DNA of 64,000 nt from Stenotrophomonas oahuensis (GTDB taxonomy: Bacteria > Pseudomonadota > Gammaproteobacteria > Xanthomonadales > Xanthomonadaceae): positions 434,001 through 498,000 of the forward strand of contig NZ_CP115541.1 of assembly GCF_031834595.1 (NCBI RefSeq), written 5' to 3'. Shown one piece after another: positions 55,573 to 64,000 of the stretch; within the stretch, counting starts at the first letter, position 1, and each line of letters opens with the position of its first letter. Below the pieces are notes generated by a model. That model was given only the letters and a program-made list of their open reading frames with translations. It searched no databases and was not told the origin of the DNA. A program made the position numbers and the translations under genes.

Positions 55573-56322
55573 TCAGTCCTCGCCCAGGTAACCGGCCCCA
55601 CCCAGCTGCCGCGCCTGGCGCTGGATCCAGGCGGCACGGCGCTGCACATAAGGCCCCGGCTTGGCCGCGTTGTAGCGCCTCGGGGCCGGCAGCACCGCCG
55701 CCAAACGCGCGCTTTCCGCCGGCGTCAGCCGCGCGGCGTCCTTGTTCCAGTACTGGCGCGCAGCTGCTTGGGCTCCGTAGATGCCATCGCCGAACTCGGC
55801 GATGTTGGCGTACATCTCCAGGATCCGCGATTTCGGCCACAAGGTTTCAATCAGCAACGTGTACCAGACCTCCAGGCCTTTGCGCACCCAGCTGCGGCCC
55901 TGCCACAGGAACAGGTTCTTGGCGACCTGCTGGCTGATCGTGCTGGCCCCACGCAGGCGGCCGCCGCGCGCGTTGTGGTCGCGCGCCTTCTCGATGGCCT
56001 TCAGGTCGAACCCGTTGTGCTGGGGGAAGCGCTGGTCTTCGGCGGCGACCAGCGAGATCGGCAGGCTGGGGGCCATCTGATCGAGGTCGCGCCACTGGTA
56101 ATGCAGGCGATAGCTCCAGTCGCCCTCGCCCAGCGCCTCGCCATAGCGCAACAGCATCACCGTGGACATCGGCGGATCCACAAAGCGCAGTACGGCCACC
56201 TGAAGCACACTTCCGGCCACGAACAGCAGCGGCAGCCACAGCAGCAGCTTCCAGCGCCAGCGGCGTGGACGCGGGGATTCCAGGCCGGTGTCGGCCTTGT
56301 GGTTGCTACGCTCTGCCCCCAT
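55573..56322 (-). CDS. mtgA: Monofunctional biosynthetic peptidoglycan transglycosylase
   Basis: 249 residues with one N-terminal membrane segment (about 25-45) and a GT51 domain with the catalytic Glu of [14 protein letters not shown] and [16 protein letters not shown]; no transpeptidase domain. It polymerises lipid II into glycan chains. Size and layout fit MtgA. It is the first of three co-directional genes (mtgA, GT2, CBS), with a start at 56322 divergent from hslO. Confidence 0.95.
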   Translation of the reverse strand: MGAERSNHKADTGLESPRPRRWRWKLLLWLPLLFVAGSVLQVAVLRFVDPPMSTVMLLRYGEALGEGDWSYRLHYQWRDLDQMAPSLPISLVAAEDQRFPQHNGFDLKAIEKARDHNARGGRLRGASTISQQVAKNLFLWQGRSWVRKGLEVWYTLLIETLWPKSRILEMYANIAEFGDGIYGAQAAARQYWNKDAARLTPAESARLAAVLPAPRRYNAAKPGPYVQRRAAWIQRQARQLGGAGYLGED

Positions 56323-56404
56323 TACTGGTGCATCCTCTGCTTACACGGTTGTCGGCGCATTATCCGGCAACCTGCCCTCTTTTATATAAGCTGCCCACGA
56401 CCTG

Positions 56405-57301
56405 ATGACTGCCCAGACCGACTCCCTCACCCGCTTCCTGCTTCCCGACGCCGGCGTGCGCGGCGTGCACGTCCAGCTGGACGCCACTTGGCAGGAAATC
56501 CAGGCCCCGGCCAGCTATCCGCCGGCGGCGACCGAGCTGCTGGGTGAAGCCAGCGTGGCAGCGGCTTTGTTCACCGGCCACACCAAGGTTGACGGTCGCC
56601 TGTCGATCCAGCTGCGCAGCAGCACCGCACTGCGTACCCTGTTTGCCGAGTGCACCGCGGCCGGCACCCTGCGCGGCGTGGTGCAGCTGGCCGATGGCGG
56701 CGGCGAGGTTTCGCGCGATCTGACCGCACTGGGCGCGGACGCGCTGCTGGCCATCACCATTGAAAACCCGGGCCTGGACCCGCGTGAGCCGCAGCGCTAC
56801 CAGAGCCTGGTCGGGCTGGACGCGGCGGCACTGGATGAAGCCTTCGAGGACTACTTCCGGCAGTCCGAGCAGTTGCCCACCCGCCTGCTGCTGGCCGCCG
56901 ATGGCAGCCGCGCTGCCGGCCTGCTGCTGCAGAAGCTGCCGGGCGATGAAGGCGATGCCGATGGCTGGGACCGCGCCAGCGCCCTGTTTGAGACTCTGGG
57001 CAAGCAGGAACTGCTGGACACGCCGGCCCAGACCCTGCTGCACCGGCTGTTCCACGAGGAAAAACCGGAACTGCTGGGCGAGCGCCCGCTGCGCTTTGCC
57101 TGCTCCTGCTCGCGGGAACGGGTTGAAGGCATGCTGCAGTCGCTGGGCGAGGAAGAGGCCCGGGCCGCGGCCGAGCCAACCGGTTCCGTCGAGATCCGAT
57201 GCGAATTTTGCGGACGGGAGTATCACTTTCCGTTGACGGAGTTGGACATAATGTTCCATGACGCCGGGGTTGCCTCCCCGGCTCCTGAACGGCTTCAGTA
57301 A
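56405..57301 (+). CDS. hslO: Redox-regulated chaperone Hsp33
   Basis: 298 residues. The C-terminal zinc site is CSCSRERV (two Cys) and CEFCGREY (two Cys), the CxC/CxxC arrangement that forms disulfides on oxidation and switches on the holdase. The N-terminal substrate domain carries AALFTGHTKVDGRLSIQLRS. The short intergenic region to mtgA has TATATAAG about 10 bases before the ATG, which may be a -10 element. Function is oxidative-stress protection. Confidence 0.96.
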   Translation: MTAQTDSLTRFLLPDAGVRGVHVQLDATWQEIQAPASYPPAATELLGEASVAAALFTGHTKVDGRLSIQLRSSTALRTLFAECTAAGTLRGVVQLADGGGEVSRDLTALGADALLAITIENPGLDPREPQRYQSLVGLDAAALDEAFEDYFRQSEQLPTRLLLAADGSRAAGLLLQKLPGDEGDADGWDRASALFETLGKQELLDTPAQTLLHRLFHEEKPELLGERPLRFACSCSRERVEGMLQSLGEEEARAAAEPTGSVEIRCEFCGREYHFPLTELDIMFHDAGVASPAPERLQ

Positions 57302-57351
57302 CGGCCGTGCGAGTTTTGTTCTGGGGAGAACCAAGACTTGTCAACGAACAC

Positions 57352-57380
57352 TTGTTAAGAAATCATAAACACCCTAGGAT
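57352..57380 (+). promoter_or_regulatory. Probable sigma-70 promoter of the 57435 gene
   Basis: TTGTTA (57352-57357) and TAGGAT (57375-57380) are separated by 17 bases, a good vegetative promoter spacing. The predicted start is near 57387, inside the hairpin GTTCCCG...CGGGAAC (57384-57403), so the transcript would begin with or within that hairpin, leaving a leader of about 45 bases. Confidence 0.6.
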
Positions 57381-57383
57381 CAG

Positions 57384-57403
57384 GTTCCCGCTTTGTCGGG
57401 AAC
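57384..57403 (+). promoter_or_regulatory. Inverted repeat at the predicted transcription start
   Basis: GTTCCCG (57384-57390) and CGGGAAC (57397-57403) are perfect inverted arms around a 6-base loop, overlapping the likely start site of the promoter at 57352. Compatible with an operator for a repressor or with a 5' stabilising hairpin. Confidence 0.4.
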
Positions 57404-57434
57404 TTGTGCTCACCCCTGCTGTCTGAGAAGTCCC

Positions 57435-58298
57435 ATGCGTGCCCTCCTGCGTCTACCGCTGGCCCTGATGATCGCCCTTGCCGCGATCCCGGGCGCGTAT
57501 GCGCAGTCCAAGGCGCGTGCCGACAGCACGGTGCTGCCGGTGTGGAACAAGGGCAGCGGCAAAGTCGAGGCCCTGCTGTACCTGGAGCCCACCGGTGAAC
57601 AGGCTGCCGGTGCGCGCTGGCACTTCGGGCGCAGTTCGCTCGATGCGGCGTTTGGCTTGTCGTCGGGCGATTCGCTGGGCCTGCTGTGCAGCAGCAGCGG
57701 CGGCGGGGCCAGCATGAGCAGCCTGGCCAGCCATTGCATGCTGGCCAGCCTCGGCGATGATGACGAAGACAGTCCGCTCAGCCGCCGCGTCACCGGCACG
57801 GCTGCCTTCAACCGCCCCGGCGGCCGCCTCGGCATCACCGCCGGCACAGGCCGTGAAAGCCTGCCGGCGTGGCTGGCCGGCCCGAACAAGTCGCCGGCGC
57901 TGCGCGCCGAGCAGAACGACCTCACTGTGTTCGGCCAGAAGAACATCGGTCGCGAAGGCTTCGTGTCGATCGGCGGCACCTACGCCAAGGCACGCCTGGT
58001 TCCGTTGTCCGACGTCTCCCCGGCCCTGGTGGACCGCTGGGACAGCAAGAGCCTCACCTTGGGGGCCGGCTACGGCAACTTCAGCGGCAACATCATCGGC
58101 CGCGTGGTCGACGTGCCCGGCCAGCCCGGCAAGTGGGAAGGTCTGGGCCTGGGCCTGACCTGGCGCACCCCGTGGAGCGGCCAGCTTACGGTAGGGGCGG
58201 AGAACGTGATCACCCGCGGCAAGAACCCGTTCGCTCCGCGCAACGAAAGCAATGACGAAGGCACCGTGCCTTACGTGCGGTACGAGCAGGATCTCTGA
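57435..58298 (+). CDS. Unknown exported protein, possible outer-membrane beta protein
   Basis: 287 residues from ATG 57435; signal peptide about 1-24 (LALMIALAAIPGAYAQ). The rest is rich in Gly, Ser and alternating hydrophobic residues, with segments such as RLGITAGTG, FVSIGGTYAKARLVPL, LTLGAGYGNFSGNIIGRVV and LGLGLTWRTPWSGQLTVGAENVI that read like antiparallel beta strands ending in aromatic residues. It has a low-complexity GGGASMSSLASHC stretch. No family is recognised. It has its own promoter and a strong terminator, so it is a single gene. Confidence 0.82.
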   Translation: MRALLRLPLALMIALAAIPGAYAQSKARADSTVLPVWNKGSGKVEALLYLEPTGEQAAGARWHFGRSSLDAAFGLSSGDSLGLLCSSSGGGASMSSLASHCMLASLGDDDEDSPLSRRVTGTAAFNRPGGRLGITAGTGRESLPAWLAGPNKSPALRAEQNDLTVFGQKNIGREGFVSIGGTYAKARLVPLSDVSPALVDRWDSKSLTLGAGYGNFSGNIIGRVVDVPGQPGKWEGLGLGLTWRTPWSGQLTVGAENVITRGKNPFAPRNESNDEGTVPYVRYEQDL

Positions 58299-58331
58299 CC
58301 GGCGATCCGGTTCATCTTGGCACCAATCGAA

Positions 58332-58358
58332 AGCGCGCCTCCGGCGCGCTTTTTGTTT
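58332..58358 (+). terminator. Intrinsic terminator after the unknown exported protein
   Basis: AGCGCGCC-TCC-GGCGCGCT, an 8-bp GC-rich perfect stem with a 3-base loop, is followed by TTTTGTTT. Classical rho-independent terminator 34 bases after the stop. Confidence 0.92.
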
Positions 58359-58645
58359 GCTTCGGCGAAACTTCCTTGGCTGGCGGATACAAACCGTTAC
58401 ACATCAGTCGCAACTATTTTCATAACGTTTTTTTAACAATTGTCCGTGCCACCACCCCGAACGCCTTGGCCCACAAGGACTTTGCCGAATTTCACATAGA
58501 TCACAGACTTCATTAACACTACTTTAATTCTTGCGAAGTGGGAGTTAGTATCGAGTCAGCCTTGTGGTCTTTGGTGCTCCGTTTGGCACCGCCCTAAGGC
58601 ACACACCCCAGTGAATACCCAAGATTCCCTTGGAGAGAGAGAGCA
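58359..58645 (+). promoter_or_regulatory. Upstream region of the TonB-dependent receptor
   Basis: A stretch that is much more A/T-rich than its surroundings, with poly-T and TTTTTTTAAC near 58430. A possible -10 is TAGTAT (about 58544-58549) with a weak TTTAAT seventeen bases upstream. The reverse strand has TGTGATCTATGTGA near 58492, a CRP-type half site repeated directly rather than inverted, so I do not call it a Clp site. GGAGAGAGAGAG precedes the ATG at 58646. Nothing else was seen. Confidence 0.45.
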
Positions 58646-61411
58646 ATGAACTTTAAGTCCAACAAGCTGCGTGATGCAGTGCTGGCGGCTCTGGTCGTCG
58701 GCGCGGGCATGGGCGCCGCCCAGGCTCAGGAAGCCGCCGAGACGACCAACCTGGATCGCATCTCGGTTACCGGTTCGCGCATCAAGAGCACCGACATCGA
58801 AACCTCGCAGCCGGTGCTGAGCCTGACCCGCGCGGACATCGACAAGCAGGGCGTGACCTCGGTCGCCGACATCCTGCAGCGCGTCGCCGCCAACGGTGCC
58901 GCCCTGAACCGTACCTTCAACAACGGCGGTGACGGCTCCTCCGGCATCAGCCTGCGCAACCTGGGTTCCCAGCGTACCCTGGTGCTGGTCAACGGCCGTC
59001 GTTGGACCACCGGTCTGGACGGCAGCGTCGACCTGAACACCATTCCGGTCGCCATGATCGAGCGCATCGACGTCCTGAAGGACGGCGCATCGACCATCTA
59101 TGGTTCGGACGCCATCGCCGGCGTGGTCAACATCGTCACCAAGCGCGACTTCGACGGTGCTGAAGCCAACTTCTACAAGGGCCAGTACAGCCAGGGCGAC
59201 GGCGAGCGCGAAGCCTATGACTTCACCCTGGGCACCACCACCGACCGCGCTTCGATCATGATCGGCGCTGCGTACGTGAAGGAACAGGAAGTCATGGCCG
59301 GCGATCGCAAGATCTCCGCCGGTGGCCCGCCGTTCTTCAGCGGCCAGAGCGGCACCGGTATTCCGGGTTCCTACCTGCTCGGCGGCCGTCGCTACGTCAA
59401 CATCGACGGCGTGCAGACCCCGTTCGTCAGCAGCGTCCACGGTTACAACACCGCGCCAGACAACTACCTGCTGACCCCGCAGGAGCGCACCTCGCTGTTC
59501 GCATCGGGCTCGTACAACGTCACCGACAACATCACCTTCCGCACGGAAGCGATGTACAACGAGCGCAAGTCCGAGCAGTTGCTGGCTGCCATGCCGGTCA
59601 CCAACATGACCCTCAGCGCCGCCAGCATGTACAACCCTTACGGCGTCAACCTGACCGGCGTGAACCGTCGCTTCAATGAAACCGGCGGCCGTTCGTTCAA
59701 CCAGAACGTCAAGAACTGGCACTTCTACGGCGGCTTCGAAGGCTTCTTCGAGTTCGCTGACCGTACCTTCGACTGGGACGTCGGCTACCGCTACGACAAG
59801 ACCGACCAGAACGACCTGACCTACGGCCTGCTGAACCTGGGTCGCCTGAACGAGGCCTACGGTCCGTCGGGTATCGACCCGGTGACCGGCGCTGCCGTGT
59901 GCTTCGATGCTTCCGGCGCGATCATTCCGGGCTGTGCACCGATCAATCCGATTGGCGGCCTGGGCTCGATCTCGCAGGCGGCACTGGACTACACCACCTT
60001 CACCGCGCACGACTCCAACACCCAGGTCTCGAAGGGCTACTACGCCAACATCTCCGGGACCATCGTCGAGCTGCCGGCCGGTCCGCTGGGCGTCGCTGCC
60101 GGTTACGAATACCGCAAGGAAAGCGGCCAGTTCGATCCGGACGCCTTCATCGCCGCCGGCCTGAGCACCGGTAACGGTGCCAGCCCGACCGCCGGTTCGT
60201 ACGACCTGGACGAGTTCTACCTGGAATTCGCAATCCCGGTGCTGGCTGACCTGCCGGGTGCCAAGCTGCTCGACTTCAGCGTGGCCACCCGCTACTCGAA
60301 GTACAGCAACTTCGGCAACACCACCAACAACAAGTTCGGGTTCCGCTGGAAGCCGATCGATGACCTGATGATCCGCGGTAACTACTCGGAAGGCTTCCGC
60401 GCGCCGAGCATCAACGACCTGTTCCGCGGTGATGCAGATTCGTTCGAAACCTACGCCGATCCGTGTGCGGTTCCCAATGGCCTGCGCGACATCCCGTCGG
60501 TGGCTGCCCGCTGTGCGGCGGAAGGCGTGCCGATCGGCTTCGTGCAGCCGAACACCGATGGTGAAGCTGGTTCCATCCAGACCGTCGAGCCGTTCACCTG
60601 GCAGGCCAACCAGGACCTGAAGCCGGAAACCTCGACCAGCAAGACGCTGGGCCTGGTGTTCAGCCCGAGCTTCGCCCCGGGCCTGAACGTCACCCTGGAC
60701 TGGTGGCAGATCGAAATCGAAGACGCGATCACCCGTCCGGCGATCGGTGACATCCTGGACCGTTGCTACCAGGGCACCGCGCAGCAGCAGGCGATCTACT
60801 GCGGCCTGATCACGCGTGATCCGAACTACGGTGCTGACGAAGAAAACTACACCATCGTCAACGTCAACATGCCGCTGCAGAACCTGTCCTCCTACAAGGT
60901 GGAAGGCTGGGATCTGGGCCTGATGTACCGCCTGCCGGAAACCTCGTTCGGTCAGTTCTCGATCAACTGGGACAGCACCTACCTGAGCAAGTGGGAAACC
61001 AAGCCGACGGCCGACGCACAGGCGGAAGGCCTGCAGGGTGACTACCTGAACCAGGATCCGTACTGGCGCATCCGTTCGAACCTGTACGTCGACTGGTCCT
61101 TCCAGGACTTCGGCGTCAACTACGGTCTGCGTTACAAGTCGGGCATGACCGAAGAGTGCAACCTGAGCGGTGCACTGGCGACGGCCTACTGCTCCGATCC
61201 GGAAGGCGGCACGAACCACATCGGTGCCACCACCTACCACGACATCCAGTTCCGCTACAACACTCCGTGGAACGGTACCGTCATGCTGGGCGTGAACAAC
61301 CTGTGGGACAAGCAGCCGCCGACCTCGTACGTCGTGGCTTACAACATGTTCGACCCGCAGTACGACCTGCCGGGCCGTTACTACTACATGCAGTACAAGC
61401 AGAAGTTCTGA
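58646..61411 (+). CDS. TonB-dependent outer-membrane receptor
   Basis: 921 residues. Signal peptide to about 27 (GAAQAQ), a TonB-box-like segment and plug domain with DRISVTGSRIKSTDIETSQPVLSLTR and LVNGRRW...DVLKDGASTIYGSDAIAGVVNIVTKRDF; the beta-barrel ends in YYYMQYKQKF with a C-terminal Phe, the outer-membrane assembly signal. It belongs to the abundant Xanthomonadaceae receptors that import large substrates or carbohydrates; the ligand is unknown because no sugar or metal genes are adjacent. A terminator follows. Confidence 0.93.
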   Translation: MNFKSNKLRDAVLAALVVGAGMGAAQAQEAAETTNLDRISVTGSRIKSTDIETSQPVLSLTRADIDKQGVTSVADILQRVAANGAALNRTFNNGGDGSSGISLRNLGSQRTLVLVNGRRWTTGLDGSVDLNTIPVAMIERIDVLKDGASTIYGSDAIAGVVNIVTKRDFDGAEANFYKGQYSQGDGEREAYDFTLGTTTDRASIMIGAAYVKEQEVMAGDRKISAGGPPFFSGQSGTGIPGSYLLGGRRYVNIDGVQTPFVSSVHGYNTAPDNYLLTPQERTSLFASGSYNVTDNITFRTEAMYNERKSEQLLAAMPVTNMTLSAASMYNPYGVNLTGVNRRFNETGGRSFNQNVKNWHFYGGFEGFFEFADRTFDWDVGYRYDKTDQNDLTYGLLNLGRLNEAYGPSGIDPVTGAAVCFDASGAIIPGCAPINPIGGLGSISQAALDYTTFTAHDSNTQVSKGYYANISGTIVELPAGPLGVAAGYEYRKESGQFDPDAFIAAGLSTGNGASPTAGSYDLDEFYLEFAIPVLADLPGAKLLDFSVATRYSKYSNFGNTTNNKFGFRWKPIDDLMIRGNYSEGFRAPSINDLFRGDADSFETYADPCAVPNGLRDIPSVAARCAAEGVPIGFVQPNTDGEAGSIQTVEPFTWQANQDLKPETSTSKTLGLVFSPSFAPGLNVTLDWWQIEIEDAITRPAIGDILDRCYQGTAQQQAIYCGLITRDPNYGADEENYTIVNVNMPLQNLSSYKVEGWDLGLMYRLPETSFGQFSINWDSTYLSKWETKPTADAQAEGLQGDYLNQDPYWRIRSNLYVDWSFQDFGVNYGLRYKSGMTEECNLSGALATAYCSDPEGGTNHIGATTYHDIQFRYNTPWNGTVMLGVNNLWDKQPPTSYVVAYNMFDPQYDLPGRYYYMQYKQKF

Positions 61412-61440
61412 TCGATCCACTGATCAGCACCTGATGCAGC

Positions 61441-61469
61441 AACGGCCCCGAAAGGGGCCGTTGTTTTTT
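61441..61469 (+). terminator. Intrinsic terminator after the TonB-dependent receptor
   Basis: AACGGCCCC-GAAA-GGGGCCGTT, a 9-bp stem with a GNRA-type tetraloop, is followed by GTTTTTT. Confidence 0.93.
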
Positions 61470-61503
61470 GTGCATCATGCGATCGCGTATCGAGGCTTCA
61501 GAC

Positions 61504-61532
61504 ACGAAAAAGGCCACGTTTCCGTGGCCTTT
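61504..61532 (-). terminator. Intrinsic terminator of the TetR gene (bidirectional shape)
   Basis: AAAGGCCACG (61509-61518) pairs with CGTGGCCTTT (61523-61532) around TTTC. On the minus strand the stem is followed by TTTTTCG, so it would end the tetR transcript. Confidence 0.8.
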
Positions 61533-61552
61533 CTCAGAGCTTCTGATCGCAC

Positions 61553-62155
61553 TCAACCGATCGGAATCAACGTCTCGATCACGTGCTCCACATACGCTTC
61601 AAAGTCTTCGCGCGCCTGCTTGGGCTGCTGCAACTGCAGCGACAGTTGCAGGAAGCCGACATACGCCGCGTAAGCCAGGCGCGCGCGGTGCTGCGCATCG
61701 GTACGGCTCAAGCCCGCCTGACGGAACGAGGCCACCAGGTATTCAAGACGGCGGTGCGAAACGCGGTCGATCACCGGGCGCACCATCGGATGGTCCAGCG
61801 CCTTGAGCAGTTCGCTGTAGATGATGTGCGGCTGCACTTCGTGCGCGACCACCTGGAACAGCTGGCGCAGACGCGCACGCGGATCAGGCACGTCTTCCAG
61901 GCTGCCGAACACCTGTTCCTGCTCGAACAGCTCCCAGCGCTCCAGCGCCGCCTGCAGCAGCGCATCGCGCGACGGGAAATGCCAGTAGAAACTGCCCTTG
62001 GTCACCCCCAGACGCCGGGCCAGCGGCTCCACCGCCACCGCGCCCACGCCTTGTTCAGCGATCAGATCCAGAGCCGCCTGGGCCCAGTCCTCCGCACTCA
62101 GGCGGCTGTTGCGGCCGGCACGGGGCTCGCCGGCGGAAGCTTCAGGTTCATTCAT
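61553..62155 (-). CDS. TetR-family repressor
   Basis: 200 residues. N-terminal helix-turn-helix about residues 20-66 (AALDLIAEQGVGAVAVEPLARRLGVTKGSFYWHFPSRDALLQAAL), with the usual TetR YWHF signature. The C-terminal half is a helical ligand-binding domain with no close match recognised. Divergent from an alpha/beta hydrolase-fadE pair, and three inverted repeats of the form CCATAC...GTATGG lie between the genes (62167, 62249 and 62285), so it is the likely repressor of the pair and of itself. Acyl-CoA or fatty-acid sensing is inferred from fadE. Confidence 0.92.
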   Translation of the reverse strand: MNEPEASAGEPRAGRNSRLSAEDWAQAALDLIAEQGVGAVAVEPLARRLGVTKGSFYWHFPSRDALLQAALERWELFEQEQVFGSLEDVPDPRARLRQLFQVVAHEVQPHIIYSELLKALDHPMVRPVIDRVSHRRLEYLVASFRQAGLSRTDAQHRARLAYAAYVGFLQLSLQLQQPKQAREDFEAYVEHVIETLIPIG

Positions 62156-62166
62156 GCTGATGATTT

Positions 62167-62187
62167 AACCATACGCCGAGGTTGGTT
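62167..62187. promoter_or_regulatory. Possible TetR operator 1 (next to tetR)
   Basis: AACCATAC and GGTTGGTT flank a 5-base centre; six of eight arm positions are complementary. It begins 12 bases upstream of the tetR ATG, suggesting autorepression. This is the weakest of the three sites. Confidence 0.45.
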
Positions 62188-62248
62188 TGTGTGGAATTGA
62201 CAGATCGGGTCAACGCGAAGACCCCGATGGGGCGGGCCTTCACGGCCA

Positions 62249-62265
62249 CCATACCGAGGGGTATT
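62249..62265. promoter_or_regulatory. Possible TetR operator 2 (overlaps the -35)
   Basis: CCATACC-GAG-GGGTATT, with ATACC...GGTAT complementary arms around GAGG (62251-62264). It overlaps the -35 TTGACT (62264-62269) of the hydrolase promoter by one or two bases. Confidence 0.55.
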
Positions 62266-62302
62266 GACTTGCTCGACGGCAGGTCCATACTAGCGAGTAT
62301 GG
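62264..62302 (+). promoter_or_regulatory. Hydrolase-fadE promoter with TetR operator 3
   Basis: TTGACT (62264-62269) and CATACT (62286-62291) are separated by 16 bases, giving a start near 62298-62299, at the ATG of the hydrolase (62299). The perfect inverted repeat CCATACT-AGCG-AGTATGG (62285-62302) covers the -10 and the start codon, so the bound repressor would block the promoter. The leader would be nearly absent (leaderless mRNA). Confidence 0.6.
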
Positions 62303-63219
62303 TAACGCCCATCACTACATCAACCGCCTTCACCGATGCGCGCGTCACCGCCGCGCACGACAGCGTGCTGGGGGTCAGCCAATCTGGGCCAGGCCGCCGC
62401 GGCACCGTGTTGTTCGCGCATGGTTTTGGCCAGACCCGGCATGCCTGGACGGCCACCGCGCAGGCACTGGTGGCTGCCGGCTATCAGACCCTGGCGTACG
62501 ACGCGCGCGGTCATGGCGACTCGGATTGGAATGCCGACGACCTGCCCTATCACGGCGAACAGTTCGCTGATGATCTGATCGTGCTGGCCGGCGAACAGCC
62601 GCAGCCGCCGATCCTGGTCGCTGCCTCGATGGGCGGCCTGTTCGGCCTGCTGGCCGAGGCCCGCTGGCCGGGGTTGTTCTCGGCGATGGTGCTGGTGGAC
62701 ATCACGCCGCGCTGGGACACAGCTGGGGTGGAGCGCATTCTGGCCTTCATGACCGCGCATCCGCACGGATTCGAGTCGCTGGCCCAGGCTGCCGACGTGA
62801 TCTCCGCCTACATGCCGCATCGCCCGCGCAAGTCCGAAAGCTCGCTGCGCGCCCTGCTGCGCGAAGACGGCCACGGCCGCTGGCGCTGGCATTGGGATCC
62901 GCGCCTGGTGGCCGAGCTGGCCCGCGACAGCGAACAGCACCAGGACGCGCTTGCCGAAGCGGCGCGTCAGGTGAAATGCCCGGTGCTGCTGGTCAGCGGC
63001 GGGCGCAGCAATCTGGTCACCCCGCAGACGGTGGCCGAATTCCTGGCCTTGGTGCCACATGCACGGCACGTGCAGCTGCCGGAGGCCACACACATGGTCG
63101 CCGGTGATGACAACAATGCCTTTACCGCCACTGTGTTGGACTATCTGGACGTGTTGCCCTCGGCCTCCGCCGTGGCACTGTCCGCCGCAACCGAGCACGT
63201 CACCGGAGCACGCTCATGA
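62299..63219 (+). CDS. Alpha/beta hydrolase
   Basis: 306 residues from ATG 62299. [10 protein letters not shown] oxyanion loop; the elbow reads [10 protein letters not shown] (the A-A-S-M-G form rather than G-x-S-x-G); late Asp/His in [11 protein letters not shown] and [10 protein letters not shown]. It overlaps fadE by four bases (ATGA), so the two are co-translated and it probably hydrolyses an ester or thioester in fatty-acid breakdown. A start upstream is excluded because the promoter and operator lie there. Confidence 0.86.
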   Translation: MVTPITTSTAFTDARVTAAHDSVLGVSQSGPGRRGTVLFAHGFGQTRHAWTATAQALVAAGYQTLAYDARGHGDSDWNADDLPYHGEQFADDLIVLAGEQPQPPILVAASMGGLFGLLAEARWPGLFSAMVLVDITPRWDTAGVERILAFMTAHPHGFESLAQAADVISAYMPHRPRKSESSLRALLREDGHGRWRWHWDPRLVAELARDSEQHQDALAEAARQVKCPVLLVSGGRSNLVTPQTVAEFLALVPHARHVQLPEATHMVAGDDNNAFTATVLDYLDVLPSASAVALSAATEHVTGARS

Positions 63220-64000
63220 GCCTTGTCATTCCCTTCCTTGCCATCCTGCTGGCAGGCGCGTTCGTCGCCTACCACCGGATGCGCCTGATCACCTGGACGC
63301 TGCTCAGCCTTGCGCTGCTGGCGGCGTGCTGGTTCATTCCCTACGTCAACCAGACCGCGACCATCGTTGCGGCCGCGGTCGTGGCGGTCATTGCCGTGCC
63401 GCTGCTGCTGCCGTTCATCCGCAAGCCGCTGTTGACCGGCCCGATGATGAAGGTGTTCCGCAAGGTGCTGCCGCCCCTGTCGCAGACCGAGCGCATCGCG
63501 CTGGAAACCGGTTCGGTCGGTTTCGAGGGCGAGCTGTTCACCGGCGACCCGGACTGGAACAAGCTGCTCAATTACCCAAAGCCGCAGCTCACCGCTGAAG
63601 AACAGGCCTTCCTGGATGGCCCGGTCGAAGAGCTGTGCAAGATGGTCAACGACTGGGAAATCACCCACGTCCACGCCGACCTGCCGCCGGAGCTGTGGAG
63701 CTACATCAAGAAGAACAAGTTCTTCGGCATGATCATTCCGAAGGAATACGGCGGCCTGGGCTTCAGCGCGCTGGCTCACCACAAGGTGATCCAGAAGCTG
63801 GCGTCGGTGTCGAGCGTGGTCAGCTCCACCGTCGGCGTGCCGAACTCGCTGGGCCCGGGTGAACTGCTGGTGCATTACGGCACCCAGGCGCAGAAGGACC
63901 TGTACCTGCCGCGTCTGGCCGATGGCCGCGAAGTGCCCTGCTTCGGCCTGACCGGCCCGTTTGCCGGTTCCGACGCCACCTCGATCCCCGACTACGGCAT
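63216..64000 (+). CDS. fadE: Acyl-CoA dehydrogenase FadE (5' part only)
   Basis: The visible 261 codons give the N-terminal part of the about 815-residue FadE: two or three hydrophobic N-terminal segments ([39 protein letters not shown]), then the acyl-CoA dehydrogenase N domain ([30 protein letters not shown]... [34 protein letters not shown]). It catalyses the first step of beta-oxidation. The gene is cut by the window end and overlaps the upstream hydrolase by four bases. Confidence 0.93.
   Translation, partial: MSLVIPFLAILLAGAFVAYHRMRLITWTLLSLALLAACWFIPYVNQTATIVAAAVVAVIAVPLLLPFIRKPLLTGPMMKVFRKVLPPLSQTERIALETGSVGFEGELFTGDPDWNKLLNYPKPQLTAEEQAFLDGPVEELCKMVNDWEITHVHADLPPELWSYIKKNKFFGMIIPKEYGGLGFSALAHHKVIQKLASVSSVVSSTVGVPNSLGPGELLVHYGTQAQKDLYLPRLADGREVPCFGLTGPFAGSDATSIPDYG

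Noticed and set aside
58490..58510. CRP/Clp binding site before the TonB-dependent receptor
   Set aside because: Two TGTGA half sites are direct rather than inverted repeats, so the palindrome required for this family of regulators is missing.
58556..61420. Long open frame of 954 codons opposite the TonB-dependent receptor
   Set aside because: Antisense to a receptor with clear signal, plug and barrel features; composition is typical of a shadow frame.

Overview
The window is a GC-rich, densely coded chromosomal segment of a gammaproteobacterium in the Xanthomonadaceae, most likely Stenotrophomonas. The evidence is the gene set (acnD/prpF methylcitrate cluster, a SAM-I riboswitch ahead of metX-metB-hom, a large TonB-dependent receptor, an alpha-2-macroglobulin/pbpC pair) and several short GTAG-headed palindromes between genes, the hallmark of the SMAG repeats known from Stenotrophomonas maltophilia. 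I saw no tRNA, rRNA, CRISPR array, prophage or insertion sequence.

Layout. 1-8806: partial cbpA-type co-chaperone, a peroxiredoxin, and a pbpC/alpha-2-macroglobulin module. 8885-16666: a 2-methylcitrate (propionate) cluster, prpB-prpC-acnD-prpF, divergent from its sigma-54 activator prpR, with a clear -24/-12 promoter and TGAAAC inverted repeats between prpB and prpR. 17256-19799: an 847-residue protein I do not recognise, with an apparent internal duplication and a Ser/Thr/Pro-rich N terminus. 19816-25789: pdxH, a glycerate-kinase-like gene, then aroK-aroB-WGR-hemE and an MFS exporter.

25865-39887: four paralogous propeller/Y_Y_Y/histidine-kinase/receiver proteins in tandem on the minus strand (called HK1 to HK4 here, from low to high coordinates; transcription order HK4, HK3, HK2, HK1). 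HK1 and HK4 keep every key residue. HK3 keeps its ATPase but has Arg in place of the phospho-acceptor His. HK2 keeps the His but has lost its ATPase motifs and receiver Asp. The two middle proteins look like complementary partners.

40055-44668: a yceI-cytochrome b561-yceI operon, a small glutaredoxin-like gene, sdaA and an exported hydrolase. 44906-48239: the metX-metB-hom operon behind a SAM-I riboswitch. 48584-54056: an M23 peptidase, prfC, a hemolysin III family gene and an AsmA protein. 54159-58298: a CBS protein, a glycosyltransferase, mtgA, hslO and an unknown exported protein. 58646-64000: a TonB-dependent receptor, then a TetR regulator divergent from an alpha/beta hydrolase-fadE pair that runs off the window.

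Two inverted copies of a composite repeat of about 185 bp (44726-44909 and 51815-52001) bracket a 7-kb block. In three places the GTAG of a palindrome also supplies the TAG stop codon of the neighbouring gene.
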